A stretch of DNA of 64,000 bases from JASHSH01 sp036490215 (GTDB taxonomy: Bacteria > Pseudomonadota > Alphaproteobacteria > Rhodospirillales > Magnetospirillaceae), in the NCBI GenBank assembly GCA_036490215.1, contig DASXEH010000093.1, positions 62,001 through 126,000 of the forward strand, given 5' to 3'. The notes below the pieces were generated by a model. It saw nothing but the letters and a program-made list of their open reading frames with translations. It was not told where the DNA came from and made no database searches. The position numbers were made by a program, and so were the translations under genes. The stretch's first letter is position 1, and each line of letters starts with the position of its first letter. Positions 8,325-17,256 of this stretch are shown one piece after another.

Positions 8325-9542
8325 ATGGATATTCGCCCCATGTTCTCCGCACTGACCATCTTCATCCTGCTGGGCGCGGCATTCAGCTTTCTCGTCGTCA
8401 GCTCCCGTTACCCGACCGCGATCAAGCGCGCGCTCTATCTGCAGGCCTGCGGCAGCATCGCCACCGCGATGGGCTCGGTTGTCACCTATCTGCCGGGCAG
8501 CTTTTGGCAGCCGCTAACACAACCGCTACCGGAGGCGGCCGGTTTCGTTCTGGGCGCGGCCGGAACCTGCTTCTATTACGTGTCCTATCGGAGCCTGCAG
8601 AACCGCGTCTTCCATCTGCCGATGGTCGCCGCGTTATTCGCTCTCACGTTGCTGACGATCATCGCCTCCTATGCCATAGCCAACGCCAATATCGGACTAT
8701 TCGCCATTTGCGCACTCGACGTGGTTCTGTTCGGCCTGACCGCGCGTGACGTGCTGATGAATTTGCGCGGACATGGCCGCGCCCATGTCATCCAGGGCGT
8801 GGGGCTGGCGTTGTTGGCGGTGTGCCTCGGAAGCTGGGGAGCGGGTTTTCTGTTCATTCCGGCTTCGTCGGTGGTGACGATCCAATACAACAGCGGCGAC
8901 GTCAACGGCTTGGCGGTTGGTTTGATCGGCAACAGCTTCTCCGCGGCTTTCGGCGCGTTGATCTTCGTGCTGATGTGCAATGACGAATTCAATTTGCAAT
9001 TGCTGAACCTGGTCGCCACCGATCCGCTGACCGGCGTCGCCAATCGCCGCAAGCTGATGGAACGGGCCGAAGAGGAGGTGTCACGCGCCCAGCGCTACAA
9101 TCAGCCCCTCACCGTTGTGATGATCGATCTCGACCATTTCAAGAAGCTGAACGACACCCATGGCCATGCCGCCGGCGACCAGGTGTTGAAGACCGCCGCG
9201 CAAGCCTGCGTAGCGGCGCTGCGCGATATCGATCTGATGGCGCGGTCGGGCGGTGAGGAGTTCGCGGTCCTGCTGCCCCAGACGCCGCTGGCCCGCGGCC
9301 TCGAAGTGGCCGAACGCCTGCGCCAAGCGATGGCGCGGATCGAGGTGCCGCTGGGCGAGATCAAGATCACCTTCACCGCCAGCCTGGGCGTGGCCGAACT
9401 GGCACCCGGCGACACGTCGATCGACCATGTCATGGCCCGGGCCGACCGGGCGCTGTACCGGTCCAAAGCCGGCGGGCGTAACCAGATCAGCCATGAAATC
9501 CCTGAGATAACTGGGGTTTTGGCGACCCAACCCTCGGCCTGA
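8325..9542 (+). CDS. Membrane-bound diguanylate cyclase (GGDEF), second of the pair
   Basis: A 405-residue paralogue of the preceding gene, with the same layout: a hydrophobic N-terminal region of about six helices (residues 5-220, with the shared phrase SRYPTAIKRAL) and a GGDEF domain. Motifs are DPLTGVANRR, DLDHFKKLNDTHGHAAGD, the I-site RDID and active site SGGEEF near residue 309. The C-terminal domains are nearly alike while the membrane parts differ, suggesting tandem duplication followed by change in the sensory region. The signal sensed is unknown. Confidence 0.88.
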   Translation: MDIRPMFSALTIFILLGAAFSFLVVSSRYPTAIKRALYLQACGSIATAMGSVVTYLPGSFWQPLTQPLPEAAGFVLGAAGTCFYYVSYRSLQNRVFHLPMVAALFALTLLTIIASYAIANANIGLFAICALDVVLFGLTARDVLMNLRGHGRAHVIQGVGLALLAVCLGSWGAGFLFIPASSVVTIQYNSGDVNGLAVGLIGNSFSAAFGALIFVLMCNDEFNLQLLNLVATDPLTGVANRRKLMERAEEEVSRAQRYNQPLTVVMIDLDHFKKLNDTHGHAAGDQVLKTAAQACVAALRDIDLMARSGGEEFAVLLPQTPLARGLEVAERLRQAMARIEVPLGEIKITFTASLGVAELAPGDTSIDHVMARADRALYRSKAGGRNQISHEIPEITGVLATQPSA

Positions 9543-9623
9543 GCCGAAAGCTCGGTCGCGGGGCATTCTTAATTCATTGATATTGTTATCGAAATAGACG
9601 TGTTACAGCCGGCGCCGCGATGG

Positions 9624-9652
9624 TTGACTCGCTCCGGACAAGTCTTTATACA
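9624..9652 (+). promoter_or_regulatory. Sigma70-type promoter of the rpmH operon
   Basis: TTGACT at 9624-9629 and TATACA at 9647-9652 are separated by exactly 17 bases. Initiation near 9659 would give a leader of about 35 bases before the rpmH GTG. The position suits expression of rpmH-rnpA-yidD-yidC and downstream genes. Confidence 0.65.
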
Positions 9653-9693
9653 GCTTGCCTTCCTGTCGCCTTTAGCCGTTGCGGAGCAGTATC

Positions 9694-9828
9694 GTGAAGC
9701 GCACTTATCAGCCCAGCAAGATCGTCCGCGCCCGGCGCCATGGCTTCCGGTCCCGCATGGCCACTGTCGGCGGCCGCCGCGTTCTCGCTTCGCGCCGCTC
9801 CAAGGGCCGTAAGCGCCTTTCTGCCTAA
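9694..9828 (+). CDS. rpmH: 50S ribosomal protein L34
   Basis: A 44-residue, very basic protein of the large ribosomal subunit. It reads KRTYQPSKIVRARRHGF, then the L34 core RMATVGGRRVLASRR and the lysine-rich tail SKGRKRLSA, complete and of normal length. The start is GTG at 9694, preceded by GGAG at -10. It heads the conserved rpmH-rnpA-yidD-yidC block next to the sigma70-type promoter at 9624. Confidence 0.95.
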   Translation: MKRTYQPSKIVRARRHGFRSRMATVGGRRVLASRRSKGRKRLSA

Positions 9829-9829
9829 T

Positions 9830-10243
9830 TTGGGCCACGCCCCTCTCGGTCGGCTCAAGCGCCGTGCCGAGTTCCTGCGCATTGCCGCACAGGGGCGCAA
9901 ATTCTCCACTCCGGGGCTCGTGCTGCAAGCCATGTCTGGGGCCGCCGCGAGCGATATCCGACTGGGTTTCACCTGCAGCCGTAAGGTCGGCAATGCCGTT
10001 GCGCGCAATCGCGCACGCCGGCGCCTGCAAGCCGCTGCACGCGAGGTGATGCCTAACCTGGCCCAGCCCGGTTACGAATATGTGCTGATCGGGCGCACCG
10101 AAACCCTCAAACGTCCCTACGCTCTTCTATTGCAGGATTTGCGCACGGCGCTTAAACGTGTGGGCGCATTGCGTGAAGCCGGTGACGGCGCCACGCTCTC
10201 CCCTGCAACCCAGACCCCGACCGAAGCGAGTCCGATATCGTGA
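9830..10243 (+). CDS. rnpA: Ribonuclease P protein component
   Basis: The protein subunit of RNase P, which helps the catalytic RNA remove tRNA 5' leaders. The core is present: LGRLKRRAEFLRIA, the central fold LGFTCSRKVGNAVARNRARRRLQAAARE with the conserved RNR-type motif, and a C-terminal helix. No ATG lies at the expected start. TTG 9830, one base after the rpmH stop, gives a normal length of 137 residues; CTG 9821 or an ATG at 9740 inside rpmH are alternatives. The stop overlaps the yidD GTG. Confidence 0.88.
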   Translation: MGHAPLGRLKRRAEFLRIAAQGRKFSTPGLVLQAMSGAAASDIRLGFTCSRKVGNAVARNRARRRLQAAAREVMPNLAQPGYEYVLIGRTETLKRPYALLLQDLRTALKRVGALREAGDGATLSPATQTPTEASPIS

Positions 10244-10530
10244 GTCCCGCCGGTCTTCTCCTGAGCGGTCTGTTCCGCACCTATCAGCTGCTGCTGCGCC
10301 CGATGCTGCCGCCGAGCTGCCGCTATACGCCGAGCTGTTCGCATTACGGGATCGAGGCGATCCGCGTTCATGGCGCGGTGCGCGGCGGCTGGCTGACCTT
10401 GCGGCGTGTCGCACGCTGCCATCCCTGGGGCGGTTCGGGTTACGACCCGGTGCCGCCGCTTCATTCTCATTTCGATCACGGCCGCCCGTGCACGCACGGC
10501 ACTTCCGCGCCGCTGAACGCCAACCAGTAG
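10240..10530 (+). CDS. yidD: Membrane protein insertion efficiency factor YidD
   Basis: YidD is a small inner-membrane-associated protein that aids YidC-dependent insertion. The 96-residue product has the family core YQLLLRPMLPPSCRYTPSCSHYGIEAIRVHGAVRGGWLTLRRVARCHPWGGSGYDPVP in successive segments, including the conserved cysteines of CRYTPSCS and RCHPWG. The start is GTG 10240, overlapping the rnpA stop as GTGA. The His-rich tail is poorly conserved, as is usual. Its place between rnpA and yidC is the standard order. Confidence 0.93.
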   Translation: MSPAGLLLSGLFRTYQLLLRPMLPPSCRYTPSCSHYGIEAIRVHGAVRGGWLTLRRVARCHPWGGSGYDPVPPLHSHFDHGRPCTHGTSAPLNANQ

Positions 10531-10536
10531 GACATC

Positions 10537-12288
10537 ATGTTCGGTCAGAATCGCAACACTGTCATCGCGATCGCGCTATCGATCGTCATTATCGTCGCGT
10601 GGCAGTTCTGGTTCACGCCGAAACATGTCGCGCCGCCGCCGCAACAGACCGCATCGCAGCAGGCGCCCGCGCCGGGTCAGACCGCCGCGACGCCGGGCAA
10701 TGCGCCGACGGCACCCGGCGGCGTCGAGGCGCCCAAGACCGCGCCCGCCGCACCGACGCGTGAGGCCGTTCTGGCCGCAGCACCACGCGTGAAGATCGTC
10801 ACGCCGAGCCTGGAAGGTTCGATTTCGCTGAAGGGCGCGCGTCTCGACGACCTGACGCTCGAGAATTACCGCCAGACCACCGATCCCAACAGCCCGAAGG
10901 TCACGCTGCTCGAACCGCCGGTCGGCACGGGCAACGGCGCTTACTTCGCCGATTTCGGCTGGGTGGGCGACAAGAATGCCGTGCTGCCCAGCGCCGATAC
11001 GCTGTGGACGGCCAGCGGCGACACGCTGACGCCCGATAAGCCGGTGACGCTGACTTGGGACAACGGCAAGGGCCTGCAGTTCAAACGCGCCTATGCCGTC
11101 GACGCCAACTATATGTTCACGATCACCGAGACGGTCGAGAACACGACCGACAAGCCGGTGACGCTGTTCCCCTATGCCCGTGTCGCGCGTTGGGGTATGC
11201 CGAAGACCGTCAACTTCACCGTGCTGCACGAAGGTGGCGTGGGCGTGCTGGGCGACAGCCTGAAAGAGCGCTCCTACAAGAAACTGCGCGACGACAAGCC
11301 CTATGAAGAGAAGACCAAGAGCGGCTGGCTAGGCTTCACCGATCAGTACTGGCTGACGGCGCTGGTGCCCGATCAGGGCGAGGACGTGACCGGCCGCATG
11401 AGCTGGCACAAGGAAGACGGGCTCGATCGCTATCAGGCCGACTGGACCGGCGGCAGCGAGACGGCCGCGCCCGGCGCGAGCGTGACCTCGACCAGCCACT
11501 TCTTTGCCGGCGCCAAGGTTCTGGCGCTGCTCGACGGCTATGCCGATCAGTACAAGATCCCGCTGTTCAACCGCGCCATCGACTTCGGCTGGTTCTTCTT
11601 CCTGACCAAGCCGCTGTTCCACTTCCTGCGCTTCATCCATGCGCATGTGGCCAATTTCGGGCTGGCGATTCTGATCTTCACCGTCTGCGTGCGCGGCGCC
11701 TTCTTCCCGATCACCGCCCGCTCGTCGCGGTCGATGAACAAGATGAAGATGTTGCAGCCCGAGATCAAAAAGCTGCAGGCGCGCTATGGCGACGACCGCG
11801 CCAAGCTCAACCAGGAGATGATGGCGCTCTACAAGCGCGAGAAGGCCAACCCGGTTTCGGGCTGCCTGCCGCTGGTGATCCAGATCCCGGTGTTCTTCGC
11901 ACTCTATAAGGTGCTGTTCGTCACCATCGAAATGCGCCAGGCGCCGTTCTGGGGCTGGATTCACGATCTCTCCGCGCCCGATCCGACCTCGGTCTTCAAC
12001 CTGTTCGGCTTGATCCCCTGGGAAGGCGTGATTCCGGGTGTGATCACATTGCCGCATATCGGCCTGTGGCCGCTGATCATGGGCGTGACCATGTATCTGC
12101 AGCAGAAGATGAACCCGCAGCCGCCCGATCCGGTACAGGCTAAGATGTTCATGATTCTGCCTGTGGTGTTCACCTTCATGCTGGCCAAGTTCCCGGCTGG
12201 TCTGGTGATCTACTGGTCGTGGAGCAACTGTCTTTCGATCCTGCAGCAATGGATCATCCGTCGTCGCATGACTCCGAAGGCGCGCTGA
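10537..12288 (+). CDS. yidC: Membrane protein insertase YidC
   Basis: YidC inserts and folds inner-membrane proteins, alone or with SecYEG. The 583-residue product has an N-terminal membrane helix (residues about 9-25), a Pro/Ala-rich linker (30-75), the large periplasmic domain (about 75-345), and a C-terminal core with five hydrophobic segments (about 350-575). Family phrases in the core include ARSSRSMNKMKMLQPEIKKLQ and NPVSGCLPLVIQIPVFFALY. Length is normal for a Gram-negative protein. engB follows after two bases. Confidence 0.95.
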   Translation: MFGQNRNTVIAIALSIVIIVAWQFWFTPKHVAPPPQQTASQQAPAPGQTAATPGNAPTAPGGVEAPKTAPAAPTREAVLAAAPRVKIVTPSLEGSISLKGARLDDLTLENYRQTTDPNSPKVTLLEPPVGTGNGAYFADFGWVGDKNAVLPSADTLWTASGDTLTPDKPVTLTWDNGKGLQFKRAYAVDANYMFTITETVENTTDKPVTLFPYARVARWGMPKTVNFTVLHEGGVGVLGDSLKERSYKKLRDDKPYEEKTKSGWLGFTDQYWLTALVPDQGEDVTGRMSWHKEDGLDRYQADWTGGSETAAPGASVTSTSHFFAGAKVLALLDGYADQYKIPLFNRAIDFGWFFFLTKPLFHFLRFIHAHVANFGLAILIFTVCVRGAFFPITARSSRSMNKMKMLQPEIKKLQARYGDDRAKLNQEMMALYKREKANPVSGCLPLVIQIPVFFALYKVLFVTIEMRQAPFWGWIHDLSAPDPTSVFNLFGLIPWEGVIPGVITLPHIGLWPLIMGVTMYLQQKMNPQPPDPVQAKMFMILPVVFTFMLAKFPAGLVIYWSWSNCLSILQQWIIRRRMTPKAR

Positions 12289-12290
12289 AC

Positions 12291-12941
12291 ATGCAACCCG
12301 ACCCGGCCGCGATCGAGGCCGGGCGCAAGCTGTTCGCGCGCGAAAGCCGTTTCGCCACGGCGGCGACGGATGTCGCCAATCTGCCGAAGGCGACCTTGCC
12401 CGAGATCGCCTTCGCCGGGCGCTCGAATGTCGGCAAGTCGAGCCTGATCAACGCGCTGACGGGCCGTAAAGCGCTGGCGCGTACCTCGCGCACGCCAGGC
12501 CGGACGCAGCAGCTCAACTTCTTCGATCTCGGCGGCCGGCTGATGCTGGTCGATCTGCCCGGCTATGGTTTTGCCCAGGCGCCGAAGACCGCGGTGATCG
12601 CCTGGACACAGCTGATCGATGGCTATCTGCGCGGCCGGACGGTGCTGAACCGGACGATGCTGCTGGTCGACGCGCGCGTCGGCCTCAAGGATTCGGACCG
12701 CCAGGCGATGGATGTGCTGGACCGCACCGCCGTGACCTATCAGATCGTGCTGACCAAGATCGACAAGCTGAAGAAGCCGGAATTGGACGATGTGCGCCGT
12801 GCCGTGGGCGAAGAAGCCGCGCGCCACGTGGCCGCGCATCCTGATATGATGGCCGTCAGCGCTCAGGATGGCGTCGGCATACCCGAATTGAGGGCCGTGC
12901 TCGCCGGCCTCGCGCAACCTGCCGCGGAGACGAATCGATGA
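12291..12941 (+). CDS. engB: Ribosome biogenesis GTPase EngB (YsxC/YihA)
   Basis: A GTP-binding protein needed for large-subunit assembly. The 216-residue product has G1 GRSNVGKSS, a G2 threonine in TPGRTQ, G3 DLPGYGFA and G4 TKID, in the order and spacing of EngB. ATG 12291, two bases after the yidC stop, is chosen because the longer frame would run into yidC. The stop overlaps the argB start as ATGA. Confidence 0.93.
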   Translation: MQPDPAAIEAGRKLFARESRFATAATDVANLPKATLPEIAFAGRSNVGKSSLINALTGRKALARTSRTPGRTQQLNFFDLGGRLMLVDLPGYGFAQAPKTAVIAWTQLIDGYLRGRTVLNRTMLLVDARVGLKDSDRQAMDVLDRTAVTYQIVLTKIDKLKKPELDDVRRAVGEEAARHVAAHPDMMAVSAQDGVGIPELRAVLAGLAQPAAETNR

Positions 12942-13867
12942 CAACGCCGGACCCAACCCGCGACGACGAACGGGCCGCTTGGTTGGAAAAAGCGCACACG
13001 CTGTCGGAGGCGCTTCCCTATTTCCGCCGTCACAATGACGAGAAGATCGTCATCAAATACGGCGGCCATGCGATGGGCGACAATCAGCTCTCGCTGCTCT
13101 TCGCGCGCGACGTGGTGTTGCTGCGCCAGGTGGGGCTGAACCCGGTCGTCGTCCATGGCGGCGGCCCGCAGATCGGCGCCATGCTCGATCGGCTGAAGAT
13201 CAAAAGCGAGTTCGTCGACGGTCTGCGCGTGACCGATCAGGCCACCGTGGAAATCGTCGAGATGGTGCTGGCTGGTTCGATCAACAAGCAGGTCGTGACC
13301 GCCATCAACCAGGCCGGTGGTTTCGCGCTCGGCCTGTCGGGCAAGGATGCGCAGCTGATCCGTGCGCGCAAACTGCGCCGCACGGTCAAGGACCCGGATT
13401 CGCAGATCGAAAAGGTGCTCGATCTCGGCTTTGTCGGCGAACCGGCTGAGGTCAATCCGCATGTGCTCGAACAGCTGATCAAGTCGGAGATCATCCCGGT
13501 GATCGCGCCGACCGCGGTGGGCCCGGCCGGCGAGACCTTCAACATCAACGCCGATACCGCCGCCGGCGCCATCGCAGGCGCCATCGGCGCGACGCGGCTG
13601 CTGTTCCTGACCGACGTGGCCGGCGTGCTCGATAAACAGAAGAACCTGATTCCCGACATGACAGCGGCCCAGGCGCGCGCGTTGATCGCCGACGGCACGA
13701 TCTCGGGCGGTATGATTCCGAAGGTCGAGACCTGCCTCGAAGCGGTGGACCAGGGTGTCGATGCGGCCGTCATCCTCGACGGGCGCGTGCCGCATGCGAT
13801 GCTGCTGGAACTGTTCACGCCGCACGGTGCAGGTACGCTGATCCGCCGCGACGCCGACGCGCGCTAA
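12938..13867 (+). CDS. argB: Acetylglutamate kinase
   Basis: Phosphorylates N-acetylglutamate, the second step of arginine synthesis. The 309-residue product has the amino-acid-kinase fold motifs IVIKYGGHAMG, VVVHGGGPQIG, NINADTAAGAIA and the C-terminal GGMIPKVETC. The N-terminal helix before the kinase fold is that of arginine-sensitive, hexameric enzymes, so feedback control is likely (family knowledge). It is translationally coupled to engB. The HAD nucleotidase and dap genes that often follow argB in alphaproteobacteria are here displaced by about 4 and 12.6 kb. Confidence 0.95.
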   Translation: MTTPDPTRDDERAAWLEKAHTLSEALPYFRRHNDEKIVIKYGGHAMGDNQLSLLFARDVVLLRQVGLNPVVVHGGGPQIGAMLDRLKIKSEFVDGLRVTDQATVEIVEMVLAGSINKQVVTAINQAGGFALGLSGKDAQLIRARKLRRTVKDPDSQIEKVLDLGFVGEPAEVNPHVLEQLIKSEIIPVIAPTAVGPAGETFNINADTAAGAIAGAIGATRLLFLTDVAGVLDKQKNLIPDMTAAQARALIADGTISGGMIPKVETCLEAVDQGVDAAVILDGRVPHAMLLELFTPHGAGTLIRRDADAR

Positions 13868-13896
13868 AGGCGCACGTTCGATCGAAGACAGCATGC

Positions 13897-14382
13897 TTAG
13901 TTTGCGTGCTGCTTTCGCGTGCAGTCCTTCAGCATGTCGACGACGGACCCGACATCATGCACGGCCGCGCGCAAGGTCGTTTTCGGAAACCCCCATTGCA
14001 GCACGGCGGCCTTGCGCAGCTGCAACTCGACGTCGCCGCCTTCGATCGGGGTGATCACGAGATTGCCGAGGGTTGTGACGATCACGGTCATGGGCCGGTT
14101 GTCGTCGATTTGCAGCGACGCCTCGTGCTGACCCGTCGCCATTTTCCAGTCCGATTTGCCGGCCGCGAGGATGATGTGGTCGTGCTTATTGATCATCAGC
14201 AGGGTATCGACCTGTTCTCCCGTCAGCCGCGCGCCGCAACCGCCTTTATCTGAGAGATGCTCGGTCATCGACCAGCCATAGGGCGTGTCGTGCCACTCGG
14301 CCGGATCCAAGTCATCGGCCAGCGCGATCGACGCCTGACCGAGGGCAATGGCGATCGTGGCGGAGAAGAGAGCAAGGCGCAT
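13897..14382 (-). CDS. Secreted hypothetical protein
   Basis: A 161-residue product with a signal peptide (MRLALFSATIAIALGQASIALA, cut before DDLDP). The mature part is a small domain with two cysteines (near CGAR and DCTR) that could form a disulfide, and several short beta-like segments. I do not recognise a family. ATG 14382 has AAGGGG at a good distance. It is convergent with argB and not clearly in an operon; the secreted location is the only safe inference. Confidence 0.65.
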   Translation of the reverse strand: MRLALFSATIAIALGQASIALADDLDPAEWHDTPYGWSMTEHLSDKGGCGARLTGEQVDTLLMINKHDHIILAAGKSDWKMATGQHEASLQIDDNRPMTVIVTTLGNLVITPIEGGDVELQLRKAAVLQWGFPKTTLRAAVHDVGSVVDMLKDCTRKQHAN

Positions 14383-14516
14383 GGCAAACCCCTTGGTGCC
14401 GGCCTGCGATGCTTTTGCCTATCCCTGCGACAGGCTCAAACCAAGGCGGGCCTCACCATAGTCGACCAAGCGGATATAGCCAGCAGTAAACCGGCGACAA
14501 ATAGGGATGACACGCC

Positions 14517-15587
14517 CTATCCGGCGATCCGGAGCAGAGCGAAGCTGACACCCGCCAGGATCAGCCAGGACGACGCTGCCAGCACGAGCGGGCGCAGACC
14601 CATGCGACGCAGGGCGCCGAGATCGATACCGAAGCCCATCGCACCCAGTGCTGCGGCCAGCAGGAAGCTCGCGACAAGACCAGCGTCATGCGTGACGATC
14701 GGCGGCACAACGCCGAAGCTCGCTGCGCCGGCCAGGAACAGGAAGCCGAAGACGAACCACGGCACCGGCACGCGCGCATGGACCGCGTTGCCCTGCTTGT
14801 CGGCCTGGTTGCCGGCCTGACTGCGCATGCTGCGGCGCGCGGCGGTGGCCATCAGCAACACGATCGGCGCCAGCGAGACGATGCGCGCCATCTTGGCGAT
14901 GGTGGCGATCGTCACCGTCTGATCATTGATCGTCGTCGCTGCACCGACCACCTGCGCGACCTCGTGAATCGAAGCGCCCAACCAGATGCCGGCCTGCGTC
15001 GGCGCGAAGCCGAACAGCGGCACCAGCGCCGGCATGGCGAACATCGCCACCGTGCCGAAGGCCGTAACGATGGCCAGCGCATAGGCAACATCTTCGTCGC
15101 GGCCGCGCGTGACGCTGTTGGCAGCCACGATGGCCGAGGCACCGCAGATCGAGGTGCCGGTGGCAATCAGCCGCGCAAGCTTGGCCTCGACACCAAGACG
15201 ACGCCCGAGAAATTCCGTGGCGAAGAAACAAGTGACGAGGCTGGCGATGACGATACCGATCGTCTGCACACCCAGCGCCGCGATCTGACCGAAAGTCACC
15301 TGGAGGCCGAGCAGGATCACGGCCGTGCGCAGCAGGGTTCGCGTGGCAATGGCCAGGCCCGGCTGCAGCGCCGGTGAAAGCGTCACCACCCGGCGCAAGC
15401 CGATGCCGATCAGGATGGCCATGGCCGCGGCGCTGATGTCGTGGAACCAACGCAGGTCATGCAGGCCCATCGCCGCAGCCGCCAAAGCCAGCGACAGCAA
15501 CAGCCCCGGCATCCAGCCCCAGCGCTGATGCCATTGGATCGCAGGGGCGACGGGGGCGAGGACGGCGGAATTGTCGATAGGAGGCAT
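14517..15587 (-). CDS. YeiH/UPF0324 family putative sulfate exporter
   Basis: An integral membrane protein of 356 residues with about ten hydrophobic helices. The family phrases CGASAIVAANSV and WLGASIHEVAQVVGA are present. YeiH-family members are annotated as putative sulfate exporters, but substrates are mostly untested. ATG 15587, with AAGGT upstream, is preferred to the longer frame from 15626. A LysR regulator is divergent across a 124-base AT-rich gap, the arrangement typical of yeiH and its regulator, which suggests direct control. Confidence 0.85.
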   Translation of the reverse strand: MPPIDNSAVLAPVAPAIQWHQRWGWMPGLLLSLALAAAAMGLHDLRWFHDISAAAMAILIGIGLRRVVTLSPALQPGLAIATRTLLRTAVILLGLQVTFGQIAALGVQTIGIVIASLVTCFFATEFLGRRLGVEAKLARLIATGTSICGASAIVAANSVTRGRDEDVAYALAIVTAFGTVAMFAMPALVPLFGFAPTQAGIWLGASIHEVAQVVGAATTINDQTVTIATIAKMARIVSLAPIVLLMATAARRSMRSQAGNQADKQGNAVHARVPVPWFVFGFLFLAGAASFGVVPPIVTHDAGLVASFLLAAALGAMGFGIDLGALRRMGLRPLVLAASSWLILAGVSFALLRIAG

Positions 15588-15639
15588 GGCGGGCACCTTT
15601 GAAATCTGCCGCCAGTCTGAAACCACCTAACCAAACTGT

Positions 15640-15690
15640 CTAATTGATTGAATATGTTGAATTGATAAATATAATTGATCGATTGGACGT
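15640..15690. promoter_or_regulatory. Probable LysR operator and divergent promoter region
   Basis: An AT-rich patch in GC-rich surroundings between the YeiH-type gene and its LysR neighbour. ATTGAT occurs three times, at 15643, 15661 and 15674, with a GATCGATTGG extension. LysR regulators usually bind such regions between themselves and their target. The exact operator and start sites cannot be fixed by eye. Confidence 0.5.
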
Positions 15691-15711
15691 TATCTAAGGT
15701 CCTGGGAGCCG

Positions 15712-16611
15712 ATGACCCTCGAGCAGATCCGCATTTTTCTCGAAGTAGCCGAGCGGCTGCACTTCACCCGCGCGGCCGAAGCCCTGCATCTGACCCAGTC
15801 GGCGGTTAGTGCCGCCATCGCTGCGCTGGAAACGCGCCACGACGTGCGGCTGTTCGACCGGGTCGGGCGCCATGTGGAATTGACCGCCGAGGGCGCGGCC
15901 TTTGCCGAGCAGGCGCGCGAGGTGCTGCTGGCCGCCGAGCGGGCGACGCGCGCGCTCGACGATCTGTCGACCATGGCGCGCGGCAGCCTGACCCTGATCG
16001 GCAGCCAGACGGTGGCGAGCTATTGGCTGCCGCCCCTGCTCTACCGCTTTCGCCAGCGTTATCCCGGCATCCAGACCACACTCAGCGTCGGCAACACCGA
16101 ACAGGTGGCCGAGGCGGTCAAGCGCGGCGCGGCCGATCTCGGCGTGGTCGAAGGCAATGTGGATGATCCGGTGCTGCGCGTCGAACCAGTGGCGCATGAT
16201 CAGCTGGCGTTGGTCGTCGGTGCCGCCCATCGCTGGGCCGCCGATCGCGCCATCGATGCAGACGCGCTGCGAAAACTTCCTTGGGTGTTGCGCGAACCGG
16301 GCTCGGGCACGCGCGCGGCAACGGAGGCGCTGCTGAAAAGTCGCGGGTTGAGCTTGAGCGACGTGACGATTGCCTTCGAAGCACCGACCAATGAAGCGGT
16401 GCGCAGCGCGGTTGAAGCAGGAGCCGGCGCCTCGGTTCTGTCGACCTCGGTCGCCGACTCCGGCTTCAAAGCGGGAACCTTACAGGCGGCGGCCTGTGCG
16501 CTGCCGGGACGCCACTTCAGTACCGTGATCCACCGGCAGCGACGGCCCAGCCGCGCTGTCCGGGCTTTTCTCGACATGATCCCCGGCGCCGATCTGCGCC
16601 GTGCTGGTTGA
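15712..16611 (+). CDS. LysR family transcriptional regulator
   Basis: The 299-residue protein has the LysR winged helix-turn-helix at residues 1-60 (MTLEQIRIFLEVAERLHFTRAAEALHLTQSAVSAAI, read in parts) and a periplasmic-binding-like effector domain from about 90 (LTLIGSQTVASYWLPPLL; LGVVEGNVDDPVL). Its divergent neighbour is a YeiH-family exporter, its most likely target. The 3' end overlaps the convergent rlpA gene by 132 bases, which is unusually long. The effector is unknown. Confidence 0.9.
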   Translation: MTLEQIRIFLEVAERLHFTRAAEALHLTQSAVSAAIAALETRHDVRLFDRVGRHVELTAEGAAFAEQAREVLLAAERATRALDDLSTMARGSLTLIGSQTVASYWLPPLLYRFRQRYPGIQTTLSVGNTEQVAEAVKRGAADLGVVEGNVDDPVLRVEPVAHDQLALVVGAAHRWAADRAIDADALRKLPWVLREPGSGTRAATEALLKSRGLSLSDVTIAFEAPTNEAVRSAVEAGAGASVLSTSVADSGFKAGTLQAAACALPGRHFSTVIHRQRRPSRAVRAFLDMIPGADLRRAG

Positions 16612-17256
16612 GGACGCGCTCGGGGTAGCATTGGCTGACGGGGTAACCGGCGACGGCACGTTGGCCGACGGCGTGGCCGCCGCATTCGTCGCAGACGGCG
16701 TCGCGTTCGTGCCGGCAGGTGCTGCCTTGTCGGCCGCCGCTTCCTGTTTGACGGCTGCGTTCTTCTGCTGCGCCGATGCACCCTCGTCATCATGGCCGAC
16801 GACTTCGAGCTTCACCGGCGTCACGCCTTTCTTGACCATGCCGATCTGCTTGGCAGCGGCCTGCGACAGGTCGATGACGCGGTTGTGCGCATAGGGGCCG
16901 CGGTCATTGACGCGGACCGTGGTCGATTTGCCGGTCTTCAGATTGGTGACGCGCACATGGGTACCGATCGGCAGATGACGATGGGCTGCCGTGGGCAGAG
17001 CCGACGAGAAGCGCTCGCCATTGGCGGTCTTGTGATGGTTGAACCCTGGCCCATACCACGACGCGAGGCCGTATTGGGTCGAGTGCTTGTCGGGCATGTG
17101 ATAGGTCGTCGCATCCGGTTCGGCCGCCCTGCCAGGCGTCGGGACGATCACCGTGGCGATCGGTGCGACGATCAAGGCTAGTCCGAAAACGGCGGTAACG
17201 AGGCGCGATTTACGACCCGCGTCGCGTCGAACCATCGGCGAAATAGAGTTGGTCAT
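16480..17256 (-). CDS. rlpA: RlpA-like septal ring lytic transglycosylase
   Basis: RlpA proteins cleave glycan strands stripped of peptides and act at the division septum. The 258-residue product has a signal peptide (about 1-46, with no lipobox cysteine), then the double-psi beta-barrel domain: GLASWYGPGFNHHKTANGERF, GTHVRVTNLKTGKSTTVRVN and the signature DRGPYAHNRVIDLS. A long Ala/Thr/Pro/Ser-rich tail replaces the SPOR domain of the E. coli protein. ATG 17256 has GAGGAAG upstream. The tail is coded over the last 132 bases of the LysR gene. Confidence 0.85.
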   Translation of the reverse strand: MTNSISPMVRRDAGRKSRLVTAVFGLALIVAPIATVIVPTPGRAAEPDATTYHMPDKHSTQYGLASWYGPGFNHHKTANGERFSSALPTAAHRHLPIGTHVRVTNLKTGKSTTVRVNDRGPYAHNRVIDLSQAAAKQIGMVKKGVTPVKLEVVGHDDEGASAQQKNAAVKQEAAADKAAPAGTNATPSATNAAATPSANVPSPVTPSANATPSASSTSTAQIGAGDHVEKSPDSAAGPSLPVDHGTEVASRQRTGRRL

